64,000 bases of DNA. Origin: CAWUKT01 sp963923035 (GTDB lineage Bacteria; Bacteroidota; Bacteroidia; J057; JADKCL01). Each line of letters opens with the position of its first letter. The first letter of the stretch is position 1. Positions 34,085-43,102 of this stretch are shown here, piece after piece. The stretch spans positions 5,335-69,334 of the forward strand of contig CAWUKT010000030.1 in assembly GCA_963923035.1 (NCBI GenBank), in the 5' to 3' direction. The translations under genes were made by a program, and so were the position numbers. Below the pieces are notes generated by a model. The model had not been told where the DNA came from and ran no database searches. It saw only the letters and a list, made by a program, of their open reading frames with translations.

Positions 34085-34164
34085 CGTTGGAGAGATTAGG
34101 TTATTGATGGGTGATCTGACCGATTCAATAGCCTAATGCTGGATGGGGAAAAGGTTACAACGGG

Positions 34165-35568
34165 TCAGGGGAACGTGACGGGGCGGAAAAAGAAATTTTT
34201 GCTGTGGATATCGTCCAGGAGGGTGCGTTCCTTGTACACATCCCTGTGGCCCCATACCCAAAGTTTGCCCCGGAGGGCGAATATGGCCGTGGCCCAGCCT
34301 TCGGTTTGGCGCTCGTCTTCGAATACCGGCGTGCTGCTTTTCTCCCGGAGCTTGCCGTTTTGGAGTTCCAGTTGGTGGAGTTGGCCTTGGTGGGGAAAAA
34401 CAATGGCTGTCGGGGAGGAATGGCTGCGGAAAGTGCGTTGGTAGGTGCGGATGTCGTCAAATTCAAAGACCTCGATTTCGCCGTACTGGAGGTAGGCCCG
34501 GGGAGAAAAGGCGATCCCGTGGGTGACCAGCCAACCGTCGAAGACGTTGCGGTATTTGATGGTGATCCGGTTGAACTCGTCGGAATCGGTATAGCTTTCC
34601 AGGCGGTAGGTGGCGCGGGCCACTTCGCCCATGAGCCAGGAACTGTCCTGGCCCCAGGACCGCCAAAGTATCCGGTATTCGCCTTCCAGGCCATTTCGTT
34701 CCCGCTTTTTCCGGTTTCCGCCCCATCCCTTCGTTTCCAATTCCTCTACTGCCTCCCAAAATCCGGGCACGTCCAGAAAACGGTGGTACTCGATCGCATC
34801 GGGGGTCCAATCCGAGGTGAGGAAAATCCCCTGGGCCGTCCCCTCCTTTTCTTCCGCAAAGGTCCCCATCCAAAAATCGCCCTGCCGCTGGATCGACAGC
34901 GGCCACTTTCCCGGCTCCAATTCCAGGGTCCGCTCCAGTCCCACCCAGCCATCCGGCTTCCAGTGCAACCATTTAACTGGGCCGTCTCGCTCTGCCATAA
35001 TGATTTCGAAAACCTGCTCCTCTTCACTCCATCGGGCCTCATAGATCTGCGTCCGCCAGGCGAGCGGCACTTTCCAAACCGCCTTCTCCTGCGTGTCGGC
35101 GCGGATCCGCGTCAGGATCAAGTCATTTTTCCCCTCTCCCAAAATCCACAATTCCCGTCCCTGCAGCCGGGCGGCCCAAAAAGTGTGCTCGGGGGCTTCC
35201 CATTCCAACATCCGGAAGGATTCATCCCGGGCTTCCACCAACAGGTAATTCCCCTCCAAGCTCCCAATCCAAAACAGGAACCAGGCGCTTTCCTCGGCGA
35301 AGAAGCTGTGGATCAGGTGGTAGTCTTCGGGCAAAGGGATGGCTTGGGAAGACTTTTCCTTGAAATCCGAGTCAAAAAAAGTGAGAATGAATTTGCGCCG
35401 TTGATCCTGGCTGGTGGCGGGAAAATGCCCCAGGACGGGCTGGTCTGTCCCCAACAGATGCGCGGCTGCTTCGGAAGGCAGGTCCTCCGATCCCATGCGA
35501 CGCGCCGGCATGAACTGGGCAGGCAGTTGGGTTCCCAAGAGGAAAATGCAAAGCAACAAGAGGCGCAT
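34165..35568 (-). CDS. Hypothetical exported protein
   Basis: The 467-residue protein has a clear signal peptide (MRLLLLCIFLLGTQLPAQ). The remainder is rich in Trp and aromatic beta-strand-like segments (for example ESAWFLFWIGSLEG, FWAARLQGRELWILG), suggesting a beta-propeller-like fold. No family was recognised. It runs 14 bp after the stop of the GNAT gene on the same strand and may share its transcript. Confidence 0.7.
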   Translation of the reverse strand: MRLLLLCIFLLGTQLPAQFMPARRMGSEDLPSEAAAHLLGTDQPVLGHFPATSQDQRRKFILTFFDSDFKEKSSQAIPLPEDYHLIHSFFAEESAWFLFWIGSLEGNYLLVEARDESFRMLEWEAPEHTFWAARLQGRELWILGEGKNDLILTRIRADTQEKAVWKVPLAWRTQIYEARWSEEEQVFEIIMAERDGPVKWLHWKPDGWVGLERTLELEPGKWPLSIQRQGDFWMGTFAEEKEGTAQGIFLTSDWTPDAIEYHRFLDVPGFWEAVEELETKGWGGNRKKRERNGLEGEYRILWRSWGQDSSWLMGEVARATYRLESYTDSDEFNRITIKYRNVFDGWLVTHGIAFSPRAYLQYGEIEVFEFDDIRTYQRTFRSHSSPTAIVFPHQGQLHQLELQNGKLREKSSTPVFEDERQTEGWATAIFALRGKLWVWGHRDVYKERTLLDDIHSKNFFFRPVTFP

Positions 35569-35582
35569 ACTTCAAATATGCA

Positions 35583-36470
35583 CTATTTCGGGCGATTTGA
35601 GGGGGCGAAAGGAATCCCCTGAAAATTGGCCATGGGGACGGCGCCCACAAATTGGAAGCCGAGAGAAGGGTAAATCCGGTTCGTGGTATCGTTGGCGGCG
35701 TTGGTGAACAAGGCGAGGTACTGGTCGCCCTGGTCCATCCGTTCGCGGCACATCGCCGCGGTCAGGTTGGTGGCATAGCCCCGCCCCCGCTGCGCGTGGG
35801 GGGTATAGACCATCCCAATGACGACGCCGGTTGGCGTCGGGCGCAGGTACTGGGCCATGGCGACGGGAATGCCATCGGCTTCCCAAATCCGGTAGACATC
35901 GTGGGCGATCATCCGTCCGACCGCCTCGAACGAGGCGAAGGGAATCTGCAAGCCAACAAAGGCTTCCCCGGCAAATTTTTCGGCCCAAGCGGCGATGACG
36001 GCCTGGTCTGCCAGGGTTGCGGGACGCATATGTCCCCGCGCCGGGCGGGGCGGGATGAGCTGGTCGAGCCGATAGGCCCAGTTTTCCATCTCCACCGGAG
36101 CAAGGTGCCCGGGATTCCAGGCCTCGCTAAGGGCCTGTAAATCAGCCGCTGGGGCGAGTACTCTCCCCAGGTCTCCGATTTCGCGGGCGATGAAGGCCGC
36201 CAACGCGGCGGCACCTGGTTCCCGCTGAGCGGGATCAAGGACAAGACTGGCTGGTCCGGGCGGTTTCCACGTGACGAGGCCCACGGGGGTGCCCTCGTGT
36301 TCGGCCCCAAGTATATGGGGCCGGAAGTGATCGCCGGGCCGCTCCCGCTGGATGCGGGCCCAGGCATGCAGCTCGCCCAAAGGGCGGTTGTGGAGGCCGG
36401 GCTGGTCGGTCAGAAACGGACCGGCCCATTTGAGCATGTCCTCTGCCGATTCAAATTGGATGATGTTCAT
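35583..36470 (-). CDS. GNAT family N-acetyltransferase
   Basis: The 295-residue protein with a C-terminal GNAT fold (about 145-285): ATLADQAVIAAWAEKFAGEA starts the domain, VVIGMVYTPHAQRGRGYATNL is the acetyl-CoA loop, and NRIYPSLGFQFVG is the closing strand. The N-terminal half resembles a second, decayed GNAT copy. The substrate is unknown. Another acetyltransferase of this window (17056-17538) is not closely related. Confidence 0.85.
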   Translation of the reverse strand: MNIIQFESAEDMLKWAGPFLTDQPGLHNRPLGELHAWARIQRERPGDHFRPHILGAEHEGTPVGLVTWKPPGPASLVLDPAQREPGAAALAAFIAREIGDLGRVLAPAADLQALSEAWNPGHLAPVEMENWAYRLDQLIPPRPARGHMRPATLADQAVIAAWAEKFAGEAFVGLQIPFASFEAVGRMIAHDVYRIWEADGIPVAMAQYLRPTPTGVVIGMVYTPHAQRGRGYATNLTAAMCRERMDQGDQYLALFTNAANDTTNRIYPSLGFQFVGAVPMANFQGIPFAPSNRPK

Positions 36471-36610
36471 GTTCGTTTGGTAGGTGGAGGCAAGTTACTC
36501 ATTTTCCCTCTTCCCTCCCCTTTCTCTGGCTTTTCTCTCTCTTTTGTCTTTTCATCCCATTCAAAATGCAGTCCACGGATTATTGGATAGAATTATCTGC
36601 TCTCAGGGCC

Positions 36611-36618
36611 TACTTTTG
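36611..36618 (+). promoter_or_regulatory. Probable -7 element of lipoprotein gene
   Basis: TACTTTTG matches TAnnTTTG, 61 bp upstream of the lipoprotein ATG. The nearest upstream TTG (36583-36585) is 25 bp away, slightly far. Confidence 0.35.
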
Positions 36619-36679
36619 TTCTGTTGTCTGGAATTATTTCCGTATCTTTTAGCATCACCAAGCGAAAAACCTAAATCTT

Positions 36680-37135
36680 ATGAAAAAAATCGCCATTAGC
36701 TGCTTTCCTCTGCTCTTCGTAGCGCTTCTTTTTTCCTGTAACAAGGAAGCGATCGATGTTCCTGCTGTTGACGACGTTCAATTGCGCTCGGGTTCCTGGA
36801 TGGTTGACCATGTAGAAGTCAATTACTTCAGCGGTTCTACCCTGACCAGTTCGGATTATATTCCGTTTGGTGAAGGAACAGAAGGTGGTATCTGCATCTT
36901 CAAGTACGATACGGACAAGTGGACTATGGACGATAATGGAGAAGTCTTTGAATTCTCCTACCGCATCGAAGACCGGGTCATTTACACCGCTGGCGGTGGT
37001 ACCTGGGGCGTACGTGAACTCAACGAAGATCGCCTCGAAATGACTCTCCGGGGAGAAGAAACCAACAATCCGTGTGATTTCAGCGCGGCCGGTTCGGTTT
37101 ACTACCTGACGAAGGTCTCCCCTTCCAACCAATGA
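36680..37135 (+). CDS. Small lipoprotein
   Basis: The 151-residue protein has a lipoprotein signal (MKKIAISCFPLLFVALLFSC, acylated Cys at residue 20) followed by a beta-rich domain. GSWMVDHVEVNYFSG and the strand pattern resemble small lipocalin-like/META-type lipoproteins of Bacteroidota. Base composition is lower in G+C than its flanks. It stands alone with its own promoter-like box and terminator. Confidence 0.8.
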   Translation: MKKIAISCFPLLFVALLFSCNKEAIDVPAVDDVQLRSGSWMVDHVEVNYFSGSTLTSSDYIPFGEGTEGGICIFKYDTDKWTMDDNGEVFEFSYRIEDRVIYTAGGGTWGVRELNEDRLEMTLRGEETNNPCDFSAAGSVYYLTKVSPSNQ

Positions 37136-37163
37136 TTTTACCGACACCCTTATAAAAAGCAAG

Positions 37164-37191
37164 GGCCGCTCCTTCGGGGGGCGGCCTTTTT
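37164..37191 (+). terminator. Terminator of lipoprotein gene
   Basis: GGCCGCTCC - TTCG loop - GGGGGCGGCC, followed by five T residues, 28 bp past the stop codon. Confidence 0.9.
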
Positions 37192-37246
37192 GCTGGGATA
37201 CTTTTGCAGAAAAACTCTCTGCAATTGGCTTAGACAATTCTTTTGG

Positions 37247-37633
37247 TCAACTGGCCTGGGAAGTTTCCGATTGGGTTTCTTCGGGCGTTTCTTCCAACCA
37301 GTTGGGACCACATTTCTTTCCAAATTTCGAGCGGAACTTTTCCCTCTCTTCAGGGGTCATCTTGGCGTAGCGTTCCTCCCACCGCCGGCGCCATTGCTGG
37401 CGGCCTCCGTAGGGGCTTCTTCGGTAGCGGTGGCCTCCGCCGCCAAAGCGGCCGAAGAGGAGGCGGGACAGGGCGAGCAGTCCCAGGGCTTGGAGCCAGC
37501 TGATCGTGGACCATCCGAAGATGGCGGGGGCGAGCCAGTTCCAGAGTAACATCACGGCCAGTCCGCCGAGTGCGAGGGCACCGAGGAAAAAGAGGGTGAA
37601 TTTGATGCCGCGTTTGATAAAATGCTTTTTCAT
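37247..37633 (-). CDS. Small membrane protein downstream of ECF sigma factor
   Basis: The 128-residue protein: basic N-terminus, two adjoining hydrophobic segments (about 10-32 and 38-55), then a Gly/Arg-rich stretch (FGGGGHRYRRSPYGGRQQ) and a helix with MTPEEREKFRSKFGKK, reminiscent of CpxP/Spy-like stress proteins. The ATG at 37633 is 16 bp after the stop of the sigma factor gene, so it is co-transcribed. It could be a membrane anti-sigma factor or a target; neither is proven. Confidence 0.75.
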   Translation of the reverse strand: MKKHFIKRGIKFTLFFLGALALGGLAVMLLWNWLAPAIFGWSTISWLQALGLLALSRLLFGRFGGGGHRYRRSPYGGRQQWRRRWEERYAKMTPEEREKFRSKFGKKCGPNWLEETPEETQSETSQAS

Positions 37634-37649
37634 TGTTGTGAATTCTAGG

Positions 37650-38204
37650 TTATAGCTCCTGGTACAGGTCCCGCAGTCGTTTTCTGAGTTTCTGGACGGC
37701 TTGGTATTTGCGCAGCCGGAGGGCATTTTCGCTGTCTCCGGTGATTTCGGCCATTTCCTTGAAGGTCAGGCCATCAAACTCGTGCCAGGTGAATACCTCC
37801 CGCTGGGCGGAGGGCAACTCATCGACAGCTTCGCGGATCGCGTCCCAGATCATCTCCTGCATGAGCCCATCTTCGGGTTCCTGGGTGATGTCGGGGAGAA
37901 TTTCGAGGAGGTAGGGAGCATCGGCTAGCTCGCTGGCCGGAGTGGGTTTCCGCTTGCGGTACAGGTCCGCGATTTTGTTGCGGGCCACCCTGAACAGCCA
38001 GGCCCCTACTTGTTCGATCCGCTCCAAGCGCCGGTAGGCTTCGACGAATTGGGACAGGACGTCCTGGAACACATCGTCGGCATCTTCTTCACTGCGCACC
38101 CGTCCCCGGATGAACCGGAGGAGACGGCCGCCCTGCGAGCGCACAGCTTCGTCGATTTCTTCGTTTTGTTCCTGGGCCATATAAATGATGGTGGCACTGT
38201 CCAT
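37650..38204 (-). CDS. ECF-type sigma-70 family RNA polymerase sigma factor
   Basis: The 184-residue sigma factor with region 2 (about 25-90; SEEDADDVFQDVLSQFVEAY, AWLFRVARNKIADLYRKR) and region 4 (about 125-180; LPSAQREVFTWHEFDGLTFKEMAEITGDSENALRLRKYQAV). The ATG at 38204 is chosen; the frame extends to a TTG at 38252, which would lie closer to a strong hairpin (38293-38330). The small membrane protein follows in the same operon. The signal is unknown. Confidence 0.92.
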   Translation of the reverse strand: MDSATIIYMAQEQNEEIDEAVRSQGGRLLRFIRGRVRSEEDADDVFQDVLSQFVEAYRRLERIEQVGAWLFRVARNKIADLYRKRKPTPASELADAPYLLEILPDITQEPEDGLMQEMIWDAIREAVDELPSAQREVFTWHEFDGLTFKEMAEITGDSENALRLRKYQAVQKLRKRLRDLYQEL

Positions 38205-38280
38205 GTTGGAGTCTTTGGATAGGTAGTCGGACAGGTGCGGTAAATATTTCAAAAGAAAGGGAAAAAAATTTGGGGAGGGG

Positions 38281-38330
38281 CAAAAAATAAAAATCCGGCT
38301 CCTGGAGGGTGCCCTCCTAGTGAGCCGGAT
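38281..38330 (-). terminator. Terminator or attenuator in the leader of the ECF sigma operon
   Basis: Long hairpin: outer arms ATCCGGCTC (38293-38301) / GAGCCGGAT (38322-38330), inner arms GGAGGG / CCCTCC. On the minus strand it is followed by a T-rich run (complement of 38282-38292). It lies 89 bp upstream of the sigma factor ATG, with no gene before it for ~0.5 kb. Confidence 0.75.
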
Positions 38331-38829
38331 ACCTTCGCTTTTGGATCAACAGTGAAAATGGGTGAGCTCGAAGGTGTTTTTAAGACGGTTGGGTACTGAG
38401 AAAGAACAAATGTAGAGTTGGCCAAAGGGCCGGAGTCAATCAAGGTTGTCGTTACAGTCACTGGCTCCCTTGAGAGCCGTTGTTATGATTTGTAAGGATC
38501 GTCCGGTCTGTATAACGGTCAAAGTTTGCCCAAACGACCTGAAATCGCTTTCGGGTGGCTGGATCAGGATTCTTCCGCGAGTTTGATGTTTCGGTAGTTA
38601 AGCCGGTTATGGATGCTGGACAGTTTGCTGCGGAAGCCATCCTTTTCCTTACACTTCGAAGTAAATAAGATGCGATTAGAAATCCCTGAACGAAAAATCA
38701 CCATTCTTACAACGGCCTTTTCCTCCAAACTCGACTGGAAGTTATTTTTCTGACTATCTTACCTGAACCAAATGCCTCAGAATTACAACGAATGTTTCTA
38801 CTTGGACTCATTCTAAATGCAAAAAATCC
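38331..38829. other. Gene-free region between ECF operon and 497-residue protein
   Basis: About 500 bp with no credible ORF. Because the hairpin above would terminate a minus-strand transcript coming from here, an untranslated RNA or a long regulated leader is possible. No tmRNA, RNase P or 6S-like core was recognised by eye. Confidence 0.4.
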
Positions 38830-40323
38830 GTGGAAAAGCGCAAAATCATTCAATGGCTGGTCCGCCTCTCCCCTTCCGAGCGGGAAAAGTTTGGTCATTA
38901 CCTTCGTTCGCCTTTGCATAGTCACCGGCCGCAACTGGCCGATATGCTGGAATTGGTGGAGGCCCTGGTGCTGGCGGATGACGCGGCGGGCTGCTCAGAC
39001 GAGCAGTTCTGGGCAGCCGTGTATCCGGGCAAGGCTTACAATGGCAATTTGTTGAACCGCCTGCTTTCCGAGATGATCTCGGAACTGAAGGGCTACCTGT
39101 CCCTGCTGCGGTACCAGCAGGACCCGGCCGCCAAGCAAATCAATTTGCTCCGGGAGTACCGCCACCGCGGCTGGCAGGACATCGTCCCCAAAGCACTCAA
39201 GGAGGTCCGCCGGAAATTTGACTCCGAGCTGCCCCAGGACGAGCGCTATTTTTACCACCGCCTCCAGCTGGCCATTGAGCAACTCGATTACGACCAGGAC
39301 CACCTCGGCAAAGAACCGGGCCCCATTTACCAGGACATCCTCGATCAACTGGACAGCCTCTACCTGATCGAAAAGCTGAAGTACGACTGCAATGCCAACC
39401 TGCACGAACGACTCCACTCGGCTACCCATACCCGCAGGTTCTCATCGATCTTTGAAGAAGTCTACCAATACGATGAACTGCTTCAGGATTTTAAAACCCA
39501 ATTGTTCCTGAAGTACTATCAGTCCATCTCGGACTTCAAAAATGAGGACTTGTTTGCCGACTTCTGCCAAACACTCTTACAACTGAATGCCAGGGGCGAA
39601 TCGAATCCGCGACAACACTTTTCCTTTGAGGAGGGCAATTTCTTTTTCCTCCAGGCCATCAACTTCTGCACGCAACGATTGAACCGGGGAGAAACCAAAT
39701 GGATCGACACCTATATCCAGTTGAATTTTTCCGCCCTCGACGGGGACTATTTCAGCACCCGGGAGTTCCTGGATGAGCGCAGTTTTATGAATATCTCGGC
39801 GGTCATGAGCAAGTTTGACCGGGACGAGGAGTGCAAAAATTTCATTCGACAGTATGGAACCAAATTGAAAAACGGTCTGGAGAATCCTGCTTTTGATCTG
39901 ACGGTAGGGGTAAATTACTTTTTCAACGGTGACCACCAGACTTGCCTGAAACATTTATTGCAAGCCAAAAGAAGATTGACTTCGAAAACGGATTTTGTGG
40001 TGGAGCTAAATTTAAGAGGTCTGTTGTGTAGAATCTGGTATGAATTGGATGATCTGGAATCGATGGTGTATGAGGTTCATTCTTACCGTGCTTTTCTGTC
40101 CCGCCTCAAGAAGTTTTCCAAGTCCCGGATCAAGAGCTACGGCAACTTCTGCAAGTATCTTCTCCGGCTGGAACGGGTGATTCATGTTCAGGTCGTTGCC
40201 AAGCGGTATCAGAAACTGGGGGAGTTCAGTAAAAAAATCCAATCCGAAGAGAACCTCGCTCACCGGGATTGGCTGAAACAGGTCGTGGCAAGAGAAATGA
40301 GTAAGGCTGCCCCAAAAACTTGA
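38830..40323 (+). CDS. Lineage-specific helical protein, family with 53829-55235
   Basis: The 497-residue protein begins with GTG. No enzyme motif; predicted almost entirely alpha-helical, with regularly spaced Leu/Tyr/Phe as in TPR-like solenoids. N-terminal pattern LSPSEREKFGHYLRS...LADMLELVEAL resembles LSVSEQRYFRMHAR...YLRLFDALIEM of the protein at 53829, and total lengths are close (497 and 468), so they are probably distant paralogues. No signal peptide, so cytoplasmic. It ends inside the loop of a bidirectional terminator. Confidence 0.8.
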   Translation: MEKRKIIQWLVRLSPSEREKFGHYLRSPLHSHRPQLADMLELVEALVLADDAAGCSDEQFWAAVYPGKAYNGNLLNRLLSEMISELKGYLSLLRYQQDPAAKQINLLREYRHRGWQDIVPKALKEVRRKFDSELPQDERYFYHRLQLAIEQLDYDQDHLGKEPGPIYQDILDQLDSLYLIEKLKYDCNANLHERLHSATHTRRFSSIFEEVYQYDELLQDFKTQLFLKYYQSISDFKNEDLFADFCQTLLQLNARGESNPRQHFSFEEGNFFFLQAINFCTQRLNRGETKWIDTYIQLNFSALDGDYFSTREFLDERSFMNISAVMSKFDRDEECKNFIRQYGTKLKNGLENPAFDLTVGVNYFFNGDHQTCLKHLLQAKRRLTSKTDFVVELNLRGLLCRIWYELDDLESMVYEVHSYRAFLSRLKKFSKSRIKSYGNFCKYLLRLERVIHVQVVAKRYQKLGEFSKKIQSEENLAHRDWLKQVVAREMSKAAPKT

Positions 40324-40331
40324 GGCAGCCT
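40304..40331. terminator. Bidirectional terminator between convergent genes
   Basis: AGGCTGCC (40304-40311) / GGCAGCCT (40324-40331). The stop codon of the plus-strand gene lies in the loop; A and T runs flank it on both sides. Confidence 0.75.
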
Positions 40332-40337
40332 CCAATT

Positions 40338-40790
40338 TTAGAATTCGATGACGTCGATTTCGATTCCTCCGTCGACCAAGTTGACGAGCAGGTCGTAAGC
40401 GGCATTGTCATTCTCGTCGGTGATGTGGATCGTACCGACGGTGTGGTTGCCGTCCGGCGCATTGGTGAGGGAGACGTCAACCGTCTGGAAGTCACCGGCC
40501 CAACCGGCGCCCAAGATAGACGTGGCATGCTTGGCCACGTAAGTGGCATTCATTTCAACAGTGACATGGCCATTCGTGACGGCGACATCCAAAACAACCG
40601 TTGCACTCTGGGTGGAACCGGTCGGCATGGCAGCCTTGATCGGAGTTTCCCAGGTGGTGGCAGCAGCCGGGAGGTTGATCGCCATACCCATTACAAACAG
40701 GGTCATGGCCAGGATACGGACGTTGGAGGCAAGGTTTTTCGTTACCGTGTGGAGGGTGCTTCCCCACCGGGTCATAGTTTGAATAGTCAT
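40338..40790 (-). CDS. Hypothetical exported protein
   Basis: The 150-residue protein with a long N-region and hydrophobic signal segment (about 25-44, ILAMTLFVMGMAINLPAAA). The mature part is a small beta-sandwich-like domain (TVVLDVAVTNGHVTVEMNATYV, DVSLTNAPDGNHTVGTIHIT). No family recognised. Monocistronic, facing the terminator at 40304-40331. Confidence 0.75.
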   Translation of the reverse strand: MTIQTMTRWGSTLHTVTKNLASNVRILAMTLFVMGMAINLPAAATTWETPIKAAMPTGSTQSATVVLDVAVTNGHVTVEMNATYVAKHATSILGAGWAGDFQTVDVSLTNAPDGNHTVGTIHITDENDNAAYDLLVNLVDGGIEIDVIEF

Positions 40791-41154
40791 GGATAATATG
40801 GTTAGTTGTGATAATTACATGGCTTCCTGCCCGGAATACTTCCGGGCCGATAGAGTACGTAGACGATGACACGCCTGAACGGTTCGACGCCGCTCTGCAT
40901 CCATCTGAGACAATTCAATTGTCCCCTGACAGCGACCTGCTGTCAGCTTATTTCAATTCGGTACTTCTTGGTGCAAGAACGTTTTTAGAGCAGGTTTGAT
41001 TTGTTAGTGCTTTGGTTCATTTCGGTTCACTATGGTTTATATATATATACGACAATGGTTTGTTTGTGTTGCAAAAGTAGGCGATTTTCTTCCTCCTGAG
41101 GCAAAATTTTCTTGAATGGGCAATTGCCCCTAACGAACGGTCGTTTTGCTTGAT
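40791..41154. other. Intergenic region with inverted repeat and TA run
   Basis: CTGACAGC (40926-40933) / GCTGTCAG (40939-40946) is a perfect 8-bp inverted repeat with 5-bp spacer, upstream of the exported protein gene. A (TA)n run lies near 41040-41050. No gene is seen. Confidence 0.5.
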
Positions 41155-41940
41155 TCAATGGTCCGGGAAGATCCCGAACATGGCGCTGCCACTGCCCGTC
41201 ATGGCCGCATACACGGCCCCCTGTGCATACAAGTTGGCCTTCTCCTCCGCCAGGGCGGGAAACTGCGGAAACACGCTTGTCTCAAGGTCATTGAGGACCT
41301 TGCCGTTCCACTCCTCCACCGGCAAGGTGAGGAGTTCCTTTAAAGGTTGCGGGTGCTCCAGCTGCCTGAGGTCCAGGCCCCAGTACGCACCGGGGGTCGA
41401 CGAATGGAAGGGCTGTGGAAAAACCTTCACCTGAAACCCCGGCAAGGGATCGGGCAGTTCTTCAAAAGTCGTCCCAATGCCTGTCGCGTAGAGTGGACGT
41501 TGGTAAATGAAAAACGGGACATCCGCCCCCAGACTTTCGCCGATCCCCGCCAACTCCGCATCGCTCACCGCGAGCCCCATCATTTCCCGAATCCCCCGCA
41601 AAACCGTCCCCGCATTGGAGGAGCCTCCTCCCAATCCAGCCCCCGCGGGGATCCGTTTTTCCACTACAATCTTCATCCCTCCCACTGAGTCCGGGAACGC
41701 CTCCTTCAATTGCTGCCAAGCCCGCCAAACGAGGTTCTTTTCCAGGGGCACTTTCTCTTCCATCCCCACCATCTCCACCTCGCATTCTTCCCCCTCCCGA
41801 CGCTCCAAAATAATCTCATCGAACAATTCCGGGACGGGATAAAACAGCGTCTCCAACAGGTGATATCCATCGCTTCGCTTGCCCACAATGTGCAAACCGA
41901 TGTTGATTTTGGCGATACTGTCTAATTTTAGCTTGTCCAA
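41155..41940 (-). CDS. ispE: 4-(cytidine 5'-diphospho)-2-C-methyl-D-erythritol kinase
   Basis: A GHMP kinase of the MEP pathway that phosphorylates CDP-methylerythritol for isoprenoid precursor synthesis. The 261-residue protein shows AKINIGLHIVGKRSDGYH at its start, ATP-binding motif PAGAGLGGGSSNAG near residue 98, and the C-terminal GHMP motif AAMTGSGSAMFGIF. The start codon is TTG at 41940; an in-frame stop two codons upstream rules out a longer form. It supplies prenyl donors that the UbiA enzyme could use. Confidence 0.95.
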   Translation of the reverse strand: MDKLKLDSIAKINIGLHIVGKRSDGYHLLETLFYPVPELFDEIILERREGEECEVEMVGMEEKVPLEKNLVWRAWQQLKEAFPDSVGGMKIVVEKRIPAGAGLGGGSSNAGTVLRGIREMMGLAVSDAELAGIGESLGADVPFFIYQRPLYATGIGTTFEELPDPLPGFQVKVFPQPFHSSTPGAYWGLDLRQLEHPQPLKELLTLPVEEWNGKVLNDLETSVFPQFPALAEEKANLYAQGAVYAAMTGSGSAMFGIFPDH

Positions 41941-42072
41941 AGTTCAACTGAATTTGAGTTCCTATTTTTCGCCTCAAAAATCTCCTCTCCAAAGGGTGAA
42001 CCAATGGGGCTAATTCTTGTTTCGTCCATTTCTCTGACATTATCCTTATCCGCTCACCCCCTGCGCGGAAAA

Positions 42073-42112
42073 AGACCCGGCCCCGGACAGATGTTCTGCC
42101 CGGGGCCGGTCT
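42073..42112 (-). terminator. Terminator of alpha/beta-hydrolase-like gene
   Basis: Arms AGACC-CGGCCCCGG and CCGGGGCCGGTCT pair with one bulged C. On the minus strand it is followed by TTTTTCC. It lies 22 bp past the stop codon at 42135. Confidence 0.85.
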
Positions 42113-42134
42113 CGGTTCCTGTGGTCGCCTTAGA

Positions 42135-42989
42135 TCAGTTGGCGTCCAGGAAGGCCCGAACTTGCTGGAAGTAGGCGCTGCGGTCGATCCGGAAATTGTC
42201 CTTGCGGTCCGGGTTCTCGACGACGTAGACATCTTCCACGATTTTCTTCTGCTTTTTCTTCAGCGTCTCCATGTCCATCGGAGAATAGAGTTCGTCATTG
42301 GAGCCGATGATCAGCAGGATCTTCTTGTCGACATTCTTCAGGGTTTTGGGCTCATTGTCGAGGCTGTAGTAGGGCTCGAACAACTTGTCATAACCGGCAA
42401 AAGGAACCTCCATGGGTTCATCCCAGGAGCTGAAACGCTCTTCCAGGTCTTCCATGCTAAAGAAAGGCGTATCCGCGATGATGGCCCGGGCCTCGGTGCG
42501 GTTGTAGCCAATGCCCATGGACAGGCCACCGCCAATTCCCCATCCGTAGAGGTAGTAGGACTGGACGAACTGCTTGCGACAAAAATCAATCATTGCCTTG
42601 AGGTCGTCCTGGAAGTGGGGGTAGATATACATGTTGTTGTCGATCTCGAATTCGGAGGAAGTGCCGAAGCCCCGATAGTCATAAGTGACAACGTTGAATC
42701 CGATGGAAGTGAACTGGTCCACCCGGCGGAGGTAGTCGGCCATATTGCCTTCTCCGTTGTGGGAAATCAAGACCAATCGGGTTGTTTTCTCATTTGCCGG
42801 AAAGTACCAAGCGGTCAGTTCCGCCCCATCTGAAGTCTTCACCTTGTGTTCTTCATACTTCATGTTATATTTATCCGGAAGCTGTTTGTAGGTGCGAGAG
42901 GGGTTCAGAGCCAGCGCAGAAGTCGCACTGAGCAGCATGAACAAGACTACAGATAAAGATAAGTAATAATGTTGCTTTCTGATTTTCAT
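42135..42989 (-). CDS. Exported alpha/beta-hydrolase-like protein lacking the nucleophile serine
   Basis: The 284-residue protein has a signal peptide (about 1-28, ending ALAL) and an alpha/beta-hydrolase fold (about 45-280; RLVLISHNGEGNMADY, VTYDYRGFGTSS). The nucleophile elbow reads GWGIGGG at 149-155: Gly151 replaces the expected Ser of GxSxG. The late Asp/His positions are also unclear (SNDELYSPMDM). It may be a binding protein or pseudoenzyme. Monocistronic with a strong terminator. Confidence 0.85.
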   Translation of the reverse strand: MKIRKQHYYLSLSVVLFMLLSATSALALNPSRTYKQLPDKYNMKYEEHKVKTSDGAELTAWYFPANEKTTRLVLISHNGEGNMADYLRRVDQFTSIGFNVVTYDYRGFGTSSEFEIDNNMYIYPHFQDDLKAMIDFCRKQFVQSYYLYGWGIGGGLSMGIGYNRTEARAIIADTPFFSMEDLEERFSSWDEPMEVPFAGYDKLFEPYYSLDNEPKTLKNVDKKILLIIGSNDELYSPMDMETLKKKQKKIVEDVYVVENPDRKDNFRIDRSAYFQQVRAFLDAN

Positions 42990-43102
42990 AGCAGCACTTG
43001 TAAATTTTTTTGATTGTAGAACGAAGTTAATAAAAATCTACTGGGGACGGGAAATAATCGTCCTCTCCAGGTAGGAACCTGGTGGATTTACAGACAATAT
43101 TC

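Noticed and set aside
34204..35622. Open frame of 472 codons on the plus strand opposite the exported protein at 34165
   Set aside because: The minus-strand frame has a clear signal peptide, while this one does not resemble a protein.
38331..38829. tmRNA, RNase P RNA or 6S RNA
   Set aside because: No conserved cores of these RNAs were recognised on either strand; only a terminator-like end is visible.
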